DNA of 64,000 bases from an uncultured Tenacibaculum sp. (GTDB taxonomy: Bacteria; Bacteroidota; Bacteroidia; Flavobacteriales; Flavobacteriaceae). Position 1 is the first letter of the stretch. The number at the start of each line of letters is the position of its first letter. The position numbers and the translations under genes were made by a program. The notes under the pieces are model-generated. The model was not told where the DNA came from and searched no databases. It saw nothing but the letters and a program-made list of their open reading frames with translations. This document shows positions 43,292 to 51,952 of the stretch, piece by piece. The stretch is from positions 434,001-498,000 of the forward strand of contig NZ_CANMLT010000003.1 of assembly GCF_947498805.1 (NCBI RefSeq). The letters are read 5' to 3'.

Positions 43292-44008
43292 ATGAGAGTT
43301 ATTGCTGTACTATGTAGTCTTTTTTTGTTGAGTTGTGCTCCTAAAAAAGAACCTTTATCTGCTGAAGAAATAATTGAAAAAAGTATTCAGTTTCACGATG
43401 CTAAGAAACAATGGAATTCTGCCAACCTTTCTGTTCATATGCAAGAACCTCGCGTTGGAAACCCTAAGCGATTTTCGGTTGTCAATCTTAACAATCAAGA
43501 GAATTCTTTTCAGTTACAAAGAAATAGAGATACGCATGTTTCGAAGCATATTGTTGATAAAAACGGACAGGCTACTACCCTACTTGATAATGCAATAGTT
43601 ACCGATTCTATATTGATTAAAAAATACAGATTGGAACCTAAACGAAATGCAAGTTACCATCGATTTTATAAGGTAATGCTAGGTTTACCAATGTCTTTAC
43701 CAGAAAATACTCAAGAGATAAAAGACATTAGTGAAGTCGACTTTAATAATCACAAAAGTTATAAGGTTGAAATTGTTTTAAAAGAACCACTATTTTCTAA
43801 AAACTGGTATGTGTTTTTCTCTCAAAAAGACTTTAAAGTGTTAGGTGTTGAAATGTTCTTTCCAGATAACCCAAACAAGGGAGAACGCTTACTATTTGAA
43901 GGAGAATTTGAATCAAATGGAATAAAAATACCTAGAATGAAACATTGGTACGAGTTAAATAATGAATATTCAGGAAGTGATATTATTGTGAGCGAGTTAA
44001 AAGAATAA
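43292..44008 (+). CDS. Lipoprotein of unknown function (DUF6503-like)
   Basis: A 238-residue protein whose start MRVIAVLCSLFLLSCAPKKEP is a clear lipoprotein signal (lipobox LLSC). The mature part is beta-rich and resembles the outer-membrane lipoprotein fold of LolA/LolB-like proteins (IEKSIQFHDAKKQWNSANLSVHMQ; SKNWYVFFSQKDFKVLGVEMFFPD; GIKIPRMKHWYELNN). The family assignment is a guess; the lipobox is firm. Its role is not known. It ends one base before the convergent gene at 44009. Confidence 0.65.
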   Translation: MRVIAVLCSLFLLSCAPKKEPLSAEEIIEKSIQFHDAKKQWNSANLSVHMQEPRVGNPKRFSVVNLNNQENSFQLQRNRDTHVSKHIVDKNGQATTLLDNAIVTDSILIKKYRLEPKRNASYHRFYKVMLGLPMSLPENTQEIKDISEVDFNNHKSYKVEIVLKEPLFSKNWYVFFSQKDFKVLGVEMFFPDNPNKGERLLFEGEFESNGIKIPRMKHWYELNNEYSGSDIIVSELKE

Positions 44009-45067
44009 CTAGGAAACACGCATGTTCTCATAATTTCGTTTAACAAAGGAAAGAGCATTTTCTAGTATTCCGCCCATATTTTCACTTCGCTTGAAAAGAA
44101 TATCTTTTGTAAAATCAAAAATTTGTTGTTTTAATAGATGAATATTTTTGTCTGTAGAAATCGTGTCATTTTTCATGCATGAAACAAGTTCATTTATTCT
44201 TTTTCCAGAACTTAAAATTCGCTTGGCAACAATAGAACGCTCTTCTATTTTATATTGGTTGATAGAGGTTTCTTGTAGCTTCTCTCCTACCAAAGCTACC
44301 ATTTGCAGGTTTTCTTTAAAAAACTGCGGATAATACACTTTAAACTTTCCTTCAAAACACTGCTGATCAAAATCAATTGCTCTGATTTTATATACTACAT
44401 GATCAAAATCGTGTGTGGGAACAATTACATAGTTATATGAACGCATGTCTCCTAGCAAACGAATCATACAACGCTCATTAAACTTAACAAACTCCTTAGC
44501 TATTTGTGCCTTTTCCATTTCTGTACAATTAGGTAACATTTCTTTGATAAAAACATCTCCAGGAATACCAGCAATATGCTCTTCAATTAAAGTGTTTTTA
44601 TATACCAAATAGTTGAGGTTGTACGGAGAAAGCATGTGCTCTAATTCCAAACCATAAATACGAGAAGCATCGGTTTTTTTAACGTAGAAATAGGTGTAAT
44701 TGTCGTTTAAAATGTTTCGAACCTTTATTCTAAAAGGTTTAGAGTTTCCGAAGGTACAGTAATCAACTGCATCAATATTTAAGTACGGAATGGTGTCTTC
44801 ATTACCATTCGAATGTAAAATAGTATATACTTTTTTAAGACTTAAATCAATTTCTTCACGTTCAAATTCAGAATAGTATACACGAACCCATAAAGTATCT
44901 TCATCATTTTTATCATATACCACAATAGAACCCTGAAAACGTAATAAATCTTCATAAAACACAGGGATTTTTATATTTCTACTATGCTCAGATAAATAAA
45001 TATGCAACTGCTCAGTTACTGGAAAAGCAGGCTTTTTTTGTGACATTAGTTTTTCTTCTGAAGACAT
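44009..45067 (-). CDS. Conserved protein of unknown function, possibly kinase-like (352 aa)
   Basis: Not firmly recognised. No signal peptide or membrane span. The middle holds FVKFNERCMIRLLGDMRSYNYVIV followed by VVYKIRAIDFDQQCF. This recalls the catalytic HxD...N and DFD segments of atypical kinases such as HipA or aminoglycoside-kinase-like folds, but the match is short. The N-terminal third is beta-rich (PVFYEDLLRFQGSIVVYD). A second start, ATG 45046, is possible. The gene is convergent with the 43292 lipoprotein and divergent from the TonB-like gene. Confidence 0.5.
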   Translation of the reverse strand: MSSEEKLMSQKKPAFPVTEQLHIYLSEHSRNIKIPVFYEDLLRFQGSIVVYDKNDEDTLWVRVYYSEFEREEIDLSLKKVYTILHSNGNEDTIPYLNIDAVDYCTFGNSKPFRIKVRNILNDNYTYFYVKKTDASRIYGLELEHMLSPYNLNYLVYKNTLIEEHIAGIPGDVFIKEMLPNCTEMEKAQIAKEFVKFNERCMIRLLGDMRSYNYVIVPTHDFDHVVYKIRAIDFDQQCFEGKFKVYYPQFFKENLQMVALVGEKLQETSINQYKIEERSIVAKRILSSGKRINELVSCMKNDTISTDKNIHLLKQQIFDFTKDILFKRSENMGGILENALSFVKRNYENMRVS

Positions 45068-45143
45068 ATGATGTGTTTTATTGCTACTAATGTAAATGAA
45101 TTCTTTGGAATAATATTTGTTGAATTTAAGGAAACTATAAACT

Positions 45144-46190
45144 ATGAAAAACTATTCACTACGTATTCCAAAACCTTGCCATGAAGATTGGTCAAAAATG
45201 ACACCGAATGAAAAAGGAAAATTCTGTAGTTCTTGTGCAAAAACGGTGGTTGATTTTACCAAAAAATCACCTCAAGAAATCCAAGAGTATTTGATTGAAA
45301 ACAGAGGACAAAGAGTATGCGGACACTTTTATAGAAAGCAATTAGACAGTATTGTAATTCAATTACCGGAAACTACATTTTTACAACCTCTATCTTTTCA
45401 AAAACTTTTTTTGTTAACCCTATTGTTAGTAATGGGAACAACGTTGTTTAGTTGTAAAACAGACACTGGTAAAACCCAAAAAATAGAAAAGGTTGAATTG
45501 GTTGATATAATCGTAAAACAGGATAGCGTTATTGAATTGGATAGTATCAAAGGTTCTGAGTTGGAAGGGTTTGTTGTACCAACTTCTAAACAAGACTCTG
45601 TAAAGAAAGACTGTAAAATTCCACCATCTGGACCTATTGAAGAAATAGTAATTGAATCAACTGGGGAGATTGAAGGTGAAATAGCAGAACCTTTTGATAT
45701 CGATAAAGTCATAGAATTGCCTGAAGAGGAAGAGCTGGAAGTACCTCTTTTTCAACAACCTAATGATAGTCTTCCAAAAGCAGAAATCATGGGAGCTATT
45801 GTAGATGGAGAAATTGAGCTTGTTGAAGGTCCACCGTATCCTTTTCTTTCAGTAGATAAGTCTGTACGATTTAAAGAAGACGCAGACCTTTCCGAAGAAA
45901 AGGCGAAACAAAGTTTTGAAAAGAAAATACACGAATTTGTAAATAGCAAATTTCAACCAGATACCTCAATTAATCCGAAATTGAACCGACAAAAATATAG
46001 ATTGTATACGCAATTTATTATTGACGAAAAAGGAGTTGTTTCCGATATTAAAGTAAGAGCACCTCACCCTAAATTAGAAAAGCATGTGATCGAAATTGTA
46101 CAAAAATTACCGCAGTTTATCCCAGCTACAAAAGAAGGGAAAAAGGTGTCTATGAAATACACATTACCCATAACGTTTAAAGTAGACTAA
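45144..46190 (+). CDS. TonB C-terminal domain protein with N-terminal Cys motif
   Basis: A 348-residue protein. The N-terminus has the Bacteroidota IPKPCHEDWSKM, then FCSSCAKTVVDFTKKS and VCGHFY motif (five Cys plus His, a likely metal- or redox-active module). A single membrane helix at about 93-107 (LFLLTLLLVMGTTLF) follows, then an acidic Glu/Pro-rich linker, and last a TonB-type C-terminal domain (RLYTQFIIDEKGVVSDIKVRAPHPKLEKHVIEIV, ending SMKYTLPITFKVD). It probably spans the inner membrane and touches outer-membrane partners. No ExbB/ExbD or receptor gene is adjacent. Confidence 0.8.
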   Translation: MKNYSLRIPKPCHEDWSKMTPNEKGKFCSSCAKTVVDFTKKSPQEIQEYLIENRGQRVCGHFYRKQLDSIVIQLPETTFLQPLSFQKLFLLTLLLVMGTTLFSCKTDTGKTQKIEKVELVDIIVKQDSVIELDSIKGSELEGFVVPTSKQDSVKKDCKIPPSGPIEEIVIESTGEIEGEIAEPFDIDKVIELPEEEELEVPLFQQPNDSLPKAEIMGAIVDGEIELVEGPPYPFLSVDKSVRFKEDADLSEEKAKQSFEKKIHEFVNSKFQPDTSINPKLNRQKYRLYTQFIIDEKGVVSDIKVRAPHPKLEKHVIEIVQKLPQFIPATKEGKKVSMKYTLPITFKVD

Positions 46191-47284
46191 ACTTCAAATA
46201 ATTTACCTGGTAAAGGTTTAATTACTCCTTTAAGCTCCATTTGTAAAAGAATGGAAGAAAGTTGGTAAATAGGTATTTCGCATGCTAGAGCTATGGTATC
46301 TATATGTTGTTTGTTGTTTTTTTGAAGATGATCATACACTTTTTGTTCGGTATCAGTAAGCTGCACAAATAGTTCCACTTGTTTGGGAGTGGAGGTTTTT
46401 GGTATATCCCAATTAAGCATCGAAATAATGTCTTGTGCAGAATTTAATAAATGAGCCTGATTGTTTTTTATCAGATTATTACAACCTTGACTATATACAT
46501 CGGTAGTTTTTCCAGGAAGTGCAAAGACATCTCGATGGTAAGAGTTGGCAATATCGGCAGTTACCAAAGAACCACCTTTACTAGCAGATTCAATGATAAT
46601 AGTTGCTTTTGAAAGTCCTGCTACAATACGATTTCGTTTTAGAAAATTTTCACGTTGCGGTTTTTCATCATGCCAAAACTCAGTGATAAATCCACCATTT
46701 TTATGAATTTCATGAATGTATTGCTTATGTGTTTTTGGATATACCTCTTCCAAACCATGGGCTAAAACGGCTAAAGTTTGTAAATCATTTTTCATGGCTG
46801 CTTTATGGGCACAAATATCTACACCATAAGCAAAACCGCTAATAATAATGGGTTGATGAGGTTGTAATTCTTCAATCAATTCATTGCAGAAATCGCGTCC
46901 ATAAGAAGTCATATTTCTTGTACCAACGATAGAAATTGTTTTTGGGTTGTTTAAGTTGATGTTTCCCTCCTTAAAAAATAAAATAGGAGCATCAATACAG
47001 TGTTTTAGATTCTCAGGATAATCTTCATCTAAAAAATAGGAAAAAGAGATGTTGTTTTGCTGAAGATATTGAAGCTCATCCTCTGCTCCTTTTAGGTTTT
47101 TTTCATCCAATAAATTTTGAATAGTAAAACTTCCAATACCAGAAATAGCAGCTAATGATTTTCGGCTTTCCTTAAATATCTGTTCAACACTTCCTGTAAC
47201 ATTAATAAGCTTTTTAGCAATAATATCACCAACATTTTGGGTTGCTTGTAGACGTAAAACAGCCAATAGTTTTTCGGTTTTCAT
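46187..47284 (-). CDS. dprA: DNA-processing protein DprA (Smf)
   Basis: Binds incoming single-stranded DNA during natural transformation and loads RecA. The 365-residue protein has an N-terminal helical region (helix-hairpin-helix-like, ISGIGSFTIQNLL), the Rossmann DprA core with SIVGTRNMTSYGRDFCNEL and ISGFAYGVDICAHKAAM, and a C-terminal winged-helix-like domain near residues 310-365. Its stop codon overlaps the TonB-like gene's stop codon by three bases on the opposite strand. recA is at 3.6 kb in the same window. No com pilus genes are visible here. Confidence 0.93.
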   Translation of the reverse strand: MKTEKLLAVLRLQATQNVGDIIAKKLINVTGSVEQIFKESRKSLAAISGIGSFTIQNLLDEKNLKGAEDELQYLQQNNISFSYFLDEDYPENLKHCIDAPILFFKEGNINLNNPKTISIVGTRNMTSYGRDFCNELIEELQPHQPIIISGFAYGVDICAHKAAMKNDLQTLAVLAHGLEEVYPKTHKQYIHEIHKNGGFITEFWHDEKPQRENFLKRNRIVAGLSKATIIIESASKGGSLVTADIANSYHRDVFALPGKTTDVYSQGCNNLIKNNQAHLLNSAQDIISMLNWDIPKTSTPKQVELFVQLTDTEQKVYDHLQKNNKQHIDTIALACEIPIYQLSSILLQMELKGVIKPLPGKLFEV

Positions 47285-47365
47285 AGCGCAATTTTTTGAT
47301 TATCAATATACAAAAAACTGTTGATAAAAATCTTGATAACTTTACCAAACCAAGCTTTATTTTTC

Positions 47366-47373
47366 TATTTTTG
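47366..47373 (+). promoter_or_regulatory. Flavobacterial -7 box directly before the HU/SPOR gene
   Basis: TATTTTTG matches TAnnTTTG and ends only five bases before ATG 47379, which would make the mRNA nearly leaderless. Confidence 0.4.
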
Positions 47374-47378
47374 TTTCT

Positions 47379-48284
47379 ATGACATTAGCCAACTATATCA
47401 ACGATTTATTATACCGATACGATTGTGTAATTGTTCCTAATTTTGGAGGTTTTGTAACTAACAAAATAGGTGCTAAAGTGAACCACTTTACGCATACTAT
47501 GCAACCACCAAAAAAGCAAATCACTTTCAATACGTATTTAAAGCACAATGATGGATTGTTAGCTAACTACGTAGCTTCAAGTGAGAAAATCACGTTTCAA
47601 CAGGCTGTAGTAAGAATACAGGATGAAGTTGCAAAGTGGGAAATAGAATTAAAAGAAGGTTCTGTAGAAATTGCAGCGGTAGGTACTTTGTCATTAAACA
47701 ATGACAATCAAATTACTTTTGAACCAAATAAGCAGAGTAACTTCTTAACAGAGTCTTTCGGATTGGCTGAGGTTACTTCTCCAGCAGTTGGTAGAATTCA
47801 AGAGATTGCAGAAACTCCAGAGGTAGTTTCTGAAGAAGAAAAGAAAACAATCGTTATTCCAATGATTGCAAAACGTGCTGTTGCAGCTGCGGTTGTTTTA
47901 GGTGTTGGATATTTAGGTTGGAATATGATTAACAACAACCTAGAACAAAAAGAAATTGCAGCGCAGAACGAAGCAACAGAGAAAAAGATTCAATCTGCAA
48001 CGTTTGTGATAGACAATCCGTTACCTACTATTAACTTGAATGTTTCAAAAGAAGAAACGAAGGACTTTCATATTATCGCAGGAGCTTTTCAATTAGAAGA
48101 AAATGCTACGAATAAAGTAAATGAGTTAAAAGAAGCTGGTTTTGATGCGCATATCGTAGGTCAAAACAGACTAGGTTTAATTCAAGTTGCTTTTGCAAGT
48201 TTTAGCACTAAAGAAGAAGCTAGAAAAGAGTTACTTGAAATTAAAGACTTAGTGAGCGAAGAGGCTTGGTTGCTTGAAAAATAA
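47379..48284 (+). CDS. HU-CCDC81 and SPOR domain protein
   Basis: A 301-residue protein. The N-terminal HU-like CCDC81 domains (ANYINDLLYRYDCVIVPNFGGFVTN) are followed by a membrane helix at about 167-184 (RAVAAAVVLGVGYLGWNMI) and a C-terminal SPOR domain at about 225-300 (FHIIAGAFQLEENATNKVNELKEAGFDAHIVG). SPOR domains bind denuded peptidoglycan glycan strands, so a role in cell wall or division is likely. The start is conserved in the family, which fits a very short leader. Confidence 0.9.
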   Translation: MTLANYINDLLYRYDCVIVPNFGGFVTNKIGAKVNHFTHTMQPPKKQITFNTYLKHNDGLLANYVASSEKITFQQAVVRIQDEVAKWEIELKEGSVEIAAVGTLSLNNDNQITFEPNKQSNFLTESFGLAEVTSPAVGRIQEIAETPEVVSEEEKKTIVIPMIAKRAVAAAVVLGVGYLGWNMINNNLEQKEIAAQNEATEKKIQSATFVIDNPLPTINLNVSKEETKDFHIIAGAFQLEENATNKVNELKEAGFDAHIVGQNRLGLIQVAFASFSTKEEARKELLEIKDLVSEEAWLLEK

Positions 48285-48332
48285 GCTTGTTTTTTAGAAC
48301 GTATTCATGAGTGCCTTTTTTGAAGGTTTGTG

Positions 48333-48340
48333 TATCTTTG
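48333..48340 (+). promoter_or_regulatory. Flavobacterial -7 promoter box of the thioesterase gene
   Basis: TATCTTTG matches TAnnTTTG, 15 bases before ATG 48356. It places the true start downstream of an in-frame upstream codon at 48311. Confidence 0.65.
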
Positions 48341-48355
48341 CGCCAAAATTTAACC

Positions 48356-48868
48356 ATGAGTACAAAGACACCTAAAGAGTCATTAACCATACTTACCGAT
48401 TTAGTTTTACCAGGTGAAACTAATTATCTAGATAATCTTTTTGGAGGTGAATTATTAGCTCGTATGGATAGAGCTTGTAGTATTGCTGCACGTCGTCATT
48501 CACGTAGAATTGTAGTAACAGCATCTGTAAATCATGTTGCTTTTTCTAAATCAGTACCCGTAGGAAGTGTGGTATCTGTAGAAGCAAAGGTTTCACGTGC
48601 TTTTAGATCGTCTATGGAGGTGTATGTTGATGTTTGGATAGAAGACCGTCAATCAGGTGAAAGAACGCAAGTAAATGAAGGTATTTATACTTTTGTTGCT
48701 GTAGATGAAACAGGAAAGCCTGTACCAATTCCACAAATAGAACCAGAAACGGAATTAGAAAAGAAACGTTACGATGGTGCTTTACGTAGAAAGCAATTAA
48801 GTTTAGTATTAGCAGGTAAAATGTTACCTAAAGATGCAACTGAACTAAAAGCCTTATTTACAGAATAA
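48356..48868 (+). CDS. Acyl-CoA thioesterase (hotdog fold)
   Basis: Hydrolyses acyl-CoA to free fatty acid and CoA. 170 residues with a single hotdog domain: LVLPGETNYLDNLFGGELLARMDRACSIAARRHSRR (the hotdog helix), TASVNHVAFSKSVPVGSVVSVEAKV, and a C-terminal basic tail. This matches the YciA/BFIT-type cytosolic acyl-CoA thioesterases; chain-length preference is unknown. ATG 48356 was chosen because the promoter box lies just upstream; the longer frame from 48311 would read through it. Confidence 0.9.
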   Translation: MSTKTPKESLTILTDLVLPGETNYLDNLFGGELLARMDRACSIAARRHSRRIVVTASVNHVAFSKSVPVGSVVSVEAKVSRAFRSSMEVYVDVWIEDRQSGERTQVNEGIYTFVAVDETGKPVPIPQIEPETELEKKRYDGALRRKQLSLVLAGKMLPKDATELKALFTE

Positions 48869-48884
48869 GAATTAAGTATTATAT

Positions 48885-48918
48885 ATTAAAAAAGGAAGCT
48901 GTTGAGCTTCCTTTTTTT
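48885..48918. terminator. Bidirectional terminator
   Basis: AAAAAAGGAAGCT and AGCTTCCTTTTTTT form a stem between the convergent thioesterase and AI-2E transporter genes, reaching the stop codon of the latter. Confidence 0.85.
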
Positions 48919-49939
48919 ATTGTTCTAATTCGCCGTTTTCAGAGAGAAAAACAGCGATTGTTTTTGTTTTTTCGAATTGAGAAAAGATAATAATCATTAT
49001 AACCGTAATAGGTACGGAAAGAATCATACCGGTAATACCCCATATTTTACCCCATATTGCTAAAGATAATATGGTAACCAGCGGACTTAAATTCAACGAT
49101 TTTCCAAATACTTTTGGCTCAATAATATTTCCTACCACTACTTGAACGGCTCCTACGGCGGTTAATACAATTAAAAATGGAGTGAACTCACCAAATTGTA
49201 TCAAACTAAAAATAGCTGGAAATACGGTGGCTATTAAAGACCCAATAGTTGGAATGTAGTTTAATAAAAAGATTAAAAATGCCCAGAAAGGAGCGCTATC
49301 CACACCTACTAAAACTAATACAATATAACTTAAAACACCTGTAAGTAAACTCACATAGGTTTTTAAACGTAAATAGTTAGATATAGAAGTCTCAATCTTT
49401 GATAAAATAGGTTGAACTTGAGAGTTTTCTTTAAAAATTACACGACGTAGCTTTCGTTTAAAGCTAGCTTCCTCTAAGAAGATAAATAAAGCGTATATAA
49501 CAATCATAAACGTGTCTCCTAACAATCCGCTTATTCCATTCGCAATATTACCTAAAACAGCCCCATAATCGAAATTACCCACTAAAGATTTAACCGACTT
49601 AATAATGTCTATATGGAAATAATTGTCAAGTTTTTGAATAATAGCTCCAACATTTGGTTCGTACTTCGAATACGATGAAGATAAGTCGGTAATACTATTA
49701 CTAATGATTTCTGATATAAAACCAAAACTTAAAATAATAAGCGTAAACACCAAAATATTACTTAACCAACGAGGAATAAAACGTTTAGCAAAAGGAAGTT
49801 TATAAATGGTTTTGCGAATTTCTCTTGTTAAAAACCAAAAAATTAAAGCGAAAACAAAAGGAATTAAGATACCTTTTCCTATTACTAAAGTGGCTATCAC
49901 CGCAATAGTAACAATAACAAAGTTAGCTGCGTTCTTCAT
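48917..49939 (-). CDS. AI-2E family transporter
   Basis: A 340-residue inner-membrane protein with about eight helices and the family order: N-terminal helices (IVTIAVIATLVIGKGILIPFVFALIFWFL), a central soluble loop at about 90-200, and conserved C-terminal blocks LLNYIPTIGSLIATVFPAI, VVGNIIEPKVFGKSLNLSPLVTILSLAIWG and ILSVPITVIMIIIF. Members transport diverse ions or signals; the name does not establish AI-2 transport. It is the last gene of the envelope operon running from 53942 leftward. Confidence 0.9.
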   Translation of the reverse strand: MKNAANFVIVTIAVIATLVIGKGILIPFVFALIFWFLTREIRKTIYKLPFAKRFIPRWLSNILVFTLIILSFGFISEIISNSITDLSSSYSKYEPNVGAIIQKLDNYFHIDIIKSVKSLVGNFDYGAVLGNIANGISGLLGDTFMIVIYALFIFLEEASFKRKLRRVIFKENSQVQPILSKIETSISNYLRLKTYVSLLTGVLSYIVLVLVGVDSAPFWAFLIFLLNYIPTIGSLIATVFPAIFSLIQFGEFTPFLIVLTAVGAVQVVVGNIIEPKVFGKSLNLSPLVTILSLAIWGKIWGITGMILSVPITVIMIIIFSQFEKTKTIAVFLSENGELEQ

Positions 49940-49951
49940 GAGTTGAAGGTA

Positions 49952-51163
49952 CTAATTTTTTCGAATCCAATGTTGCGGATTCAAACGTGTTAAATTTTTA
50001 TATAAGATAAAGCCAAGTCTCGTTTTACCAGAAACCTTGTCGGTAAATACTTTCCCTACGGTGTCTCCTGTTTTAATTATATCTCCTTTTTTAACGGAAA
50101 CAGATTCTAAGTTGTTATAAGCAGAAATGTAATTACCATGTTGAATTAAGACTGATTTTTTACCATCATTATTGGCTTGAATTGTAAGTACTTTTCCATT
50201 AAAAATACTTTTGGCATTTGTTTTTGCTTTGGTGACAATATGTAACCCTGGACTATTTATTTTTATTCCTGGAAAAGTAGGGTGTGGTTGTACACCGAAT
50301 TTACGAGTAATAATACCATTTACAGGCCAAGGTAAACTACCTTTATTTTGCTCAAAATTGGCTAATAATTTTTTCTCCGCGGCGTCTAATACAAATCCAG
50401 ATGATTTTTTAGCTCCTTTTTTATTCTTGTTAGCACGTGCAATTGCAGCTCTAATAAGTTTATCTATACGAGCAGTAATACGTTTCTCTTCTTTAAGCTT
50501 GTTTTGTAAACTTCTCTTGTATTTGCGCTCTTGTCTTTTAATTTTAGTTACTAAACCTTCTTGACTCTTCTTGTCTTTTTCAATAGCCTCTTTTTGATCT
50601 TTCTCATCTGCTAAAAGAGACTCTTTAGCTTTTTTTCTCTTGGATAAAGAATCGTTAAGTTTTTCAATTAGTTCAATTTTACCAATGATTTCTTCACCTT
50701 GTTTTTTTCGAAAATCACTGTATTGCTGCATATATTTTAAACGTTTATATGCCTGATAGAAGTTCTTTGAAGAAAGCAAAAACATAGTTTTACTTTGCTG
50801 TGATTTACTCTTGTAGGTTTTTACAACCATTTCAGAATAATCCTTTTTAAGTGTTTTTAACTCCTTGTTGTTTTTCTTAATTTCTTTTTCGTTGTTTTTG
50901 ATTTCAGAAGCTAGTTCTTGTGCCTCCAAATCAATAGTCTCAATCAAACGCTCACGGGCACTAATTTTTTGATTTAGATCTTTTAAATCATCTAATGCAT
51001 TGTCTTTTTTCTTTTTAGTATTAAAAAGAAGTGAGTTCATTTGTTTGATCTCCTTTTTAATCTTTTTACGTCTATTTTCAAGCTGTTTTCGAGATTGACC
51101 ATACGATGACATCCCTATTAGAAAAAAGGACAAAAATGATATGTAAAAAAGCTTTTTAGTCAT
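49952..51163 (-). CDS. EnvC-like murein hydrolase activator (degenerate M23 domain)
   Basis: A 403-residue exported protein: signal peptide (ISFLSFFLIGMSSYG), a long Lys/Glu-rich coiled coil at about 22-250, and a C-terminal LytM/M23 domain at about 275-403 (WPVNGIITRKFGVQ, IQHGNYISAYNNL, LGFILYKNLTRLNPQHWI). The metal ligands of active M23 enzymes (HxxxD and HxH) are not preserved: LGFILYK replaces the usual LHFEIRK. It is therefore likely to activate amidases rather than cut peptidoglycan itself, as in E. coli EnvC. Its start overlaps the DUF4292 stop in a TAATG. Confidence 0.88.
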   Translation of the reverse strand: MTKKLFYISFLSFFLIGMSSYGQSRKQLENRRKKIKKEIKQMNSLLFNTKKKKDNALDDLKDLNQKISARERLIETIDLEAQELASEIKNNEKEIKKNNKELKTLKKDYSEMVVKTYKSKSQQSKTMFLLSSKNFYQAYKRLKYMQQYSDFRKKQGEEIIGKIELIEKLNDSLSKRKKAKESLLADEKDQKEAIEKDKKSQEGLVTKIKRQERKYKRSLQNKLKEEKRITARIDKLIRAAIARANKNKKGAKKSSGFVLDAAEKKLLANFEQNKGSLPWPVNGIITRKFGVQPHPTFPGIKINSPGLHIVTKAKTNAKSIFNGKVLTIQANNDGKKSVLIQHGNYISAYNNLESVSVKKGDIIKTGDTVGKVFTDKVSGKTRLGFILYKNLTRLNPQHWIRKN

Positions 51164-51933
51164 TAGAGTTTAATTTCTTTATATCCAGATGGAATTCTAA
51201 AATCAAAAGTTAAGTTTTTATTGAATTCTACCGAACGATATGTAATATCAATTTTAGTAAAATTTTGCTTGTTCTTTCCATGTATTAAAACTTTATTAGG
51301 AAAGGTTACTTTATTTTTAATGCTATAACTAGGATATTTAATATCTAAACGTTGTTCTTTTATTGAATTTACTACCGATTGTTGATTAAGTTTAAAATGT
51401 GTTGGGTTTATATCAAAAAACACGTCAAACAAGGTAGGTTGTTTTTTAGGAGATAGTCTATAAGAAGCATTCATAATTTCTACTTCTTGCTTCTGCGAAG
51501 TAACATCTAAGCTGGCCTCACCAATTAACATATTTTGTAATTGACCAAATGTAACATCAACACCCAAGAGCTCTTTAAGCATTGAAAAATCACCTTCAAA
51601 GAAATTCTTTTTATAAGGTGAATAAAAACGTACTTTTTGAGGTGTAATTTTAGCTTTGAATACCGTTATAAACTTAGTTCCTTTTAACCAAATAACTTCA
51701 TCTTTCTTCAGTTTCATATGAACTGAAAAACTTACATCTTCTTTTCGATCTTTATATTTTACCTTTAGTCTAGCATCAATTGTTTTTTCGTTAAATGAAG
51801 CTTTCTCATGTTTTTTAGCAACCCTCCTAGCTGATAGATTTTCTAAAACCACATTATCTGAAGTAATGGTCTTTGCCGATTTACAAGAAGCAAATACCAA
51901 GATACTCACTAAAAGATACTTAAATATTCTCAT
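51163..51933 (-). CDS. DUF4292 lipoprotein
   Basis: A 256-residue protein whose start MRIFKYLLVSILVFASCKSA gives a lipobox (FASC) and whose body is beta-rich, resembling the LolA/LolB-type fold seen in DUF4292 (SFSVHMKLKKDEVIWLKG; VRFYSPYKKNFFEGDFSMLKELLGVD; LTFDFRIPSGYKEIKL). Likely outer-membrane lipoprotein involved in envelope assembly; exact role unproven. Located between a TPR protein and EnvC, an order found in other Flavobacteriia as far as I recall. Translationally coupled to EnvC. Confidence 0.8.
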   Translation of the reverse strand: MRIFKYLLVSILVFASCKSAKTITSDNVVLENLSARRVAKKHEKASFNEKTIDARLKVKYKDRKEDVSFSVHMKLKKDEVIWLKGTKFITVFKAKITPQKVRFYSPYKKNFFEGDFSMLKELLGVDVTFGQLQNMLIGEASLDVTSQKQEVEIMNASYRLSPKKQPTLFDVFFDINPTHFKLNQQSVVNSIKEQRLDIKYPSYSIKNKVTFPNKVLIHGKNKQNFTKIDITYRSVEFNKNLTFDFRIPSGYKEIKL

Positions 51934-51952
51934 CAGTTTTACAACTTAACTA

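Noticed and set aside
48917..49939. Quorum-sensing AI-2 exporter as the function of the AI-2E transporter gene
   Set aside because: The family is functionally diverse and no lux genes are nearby, so only the family name is used.
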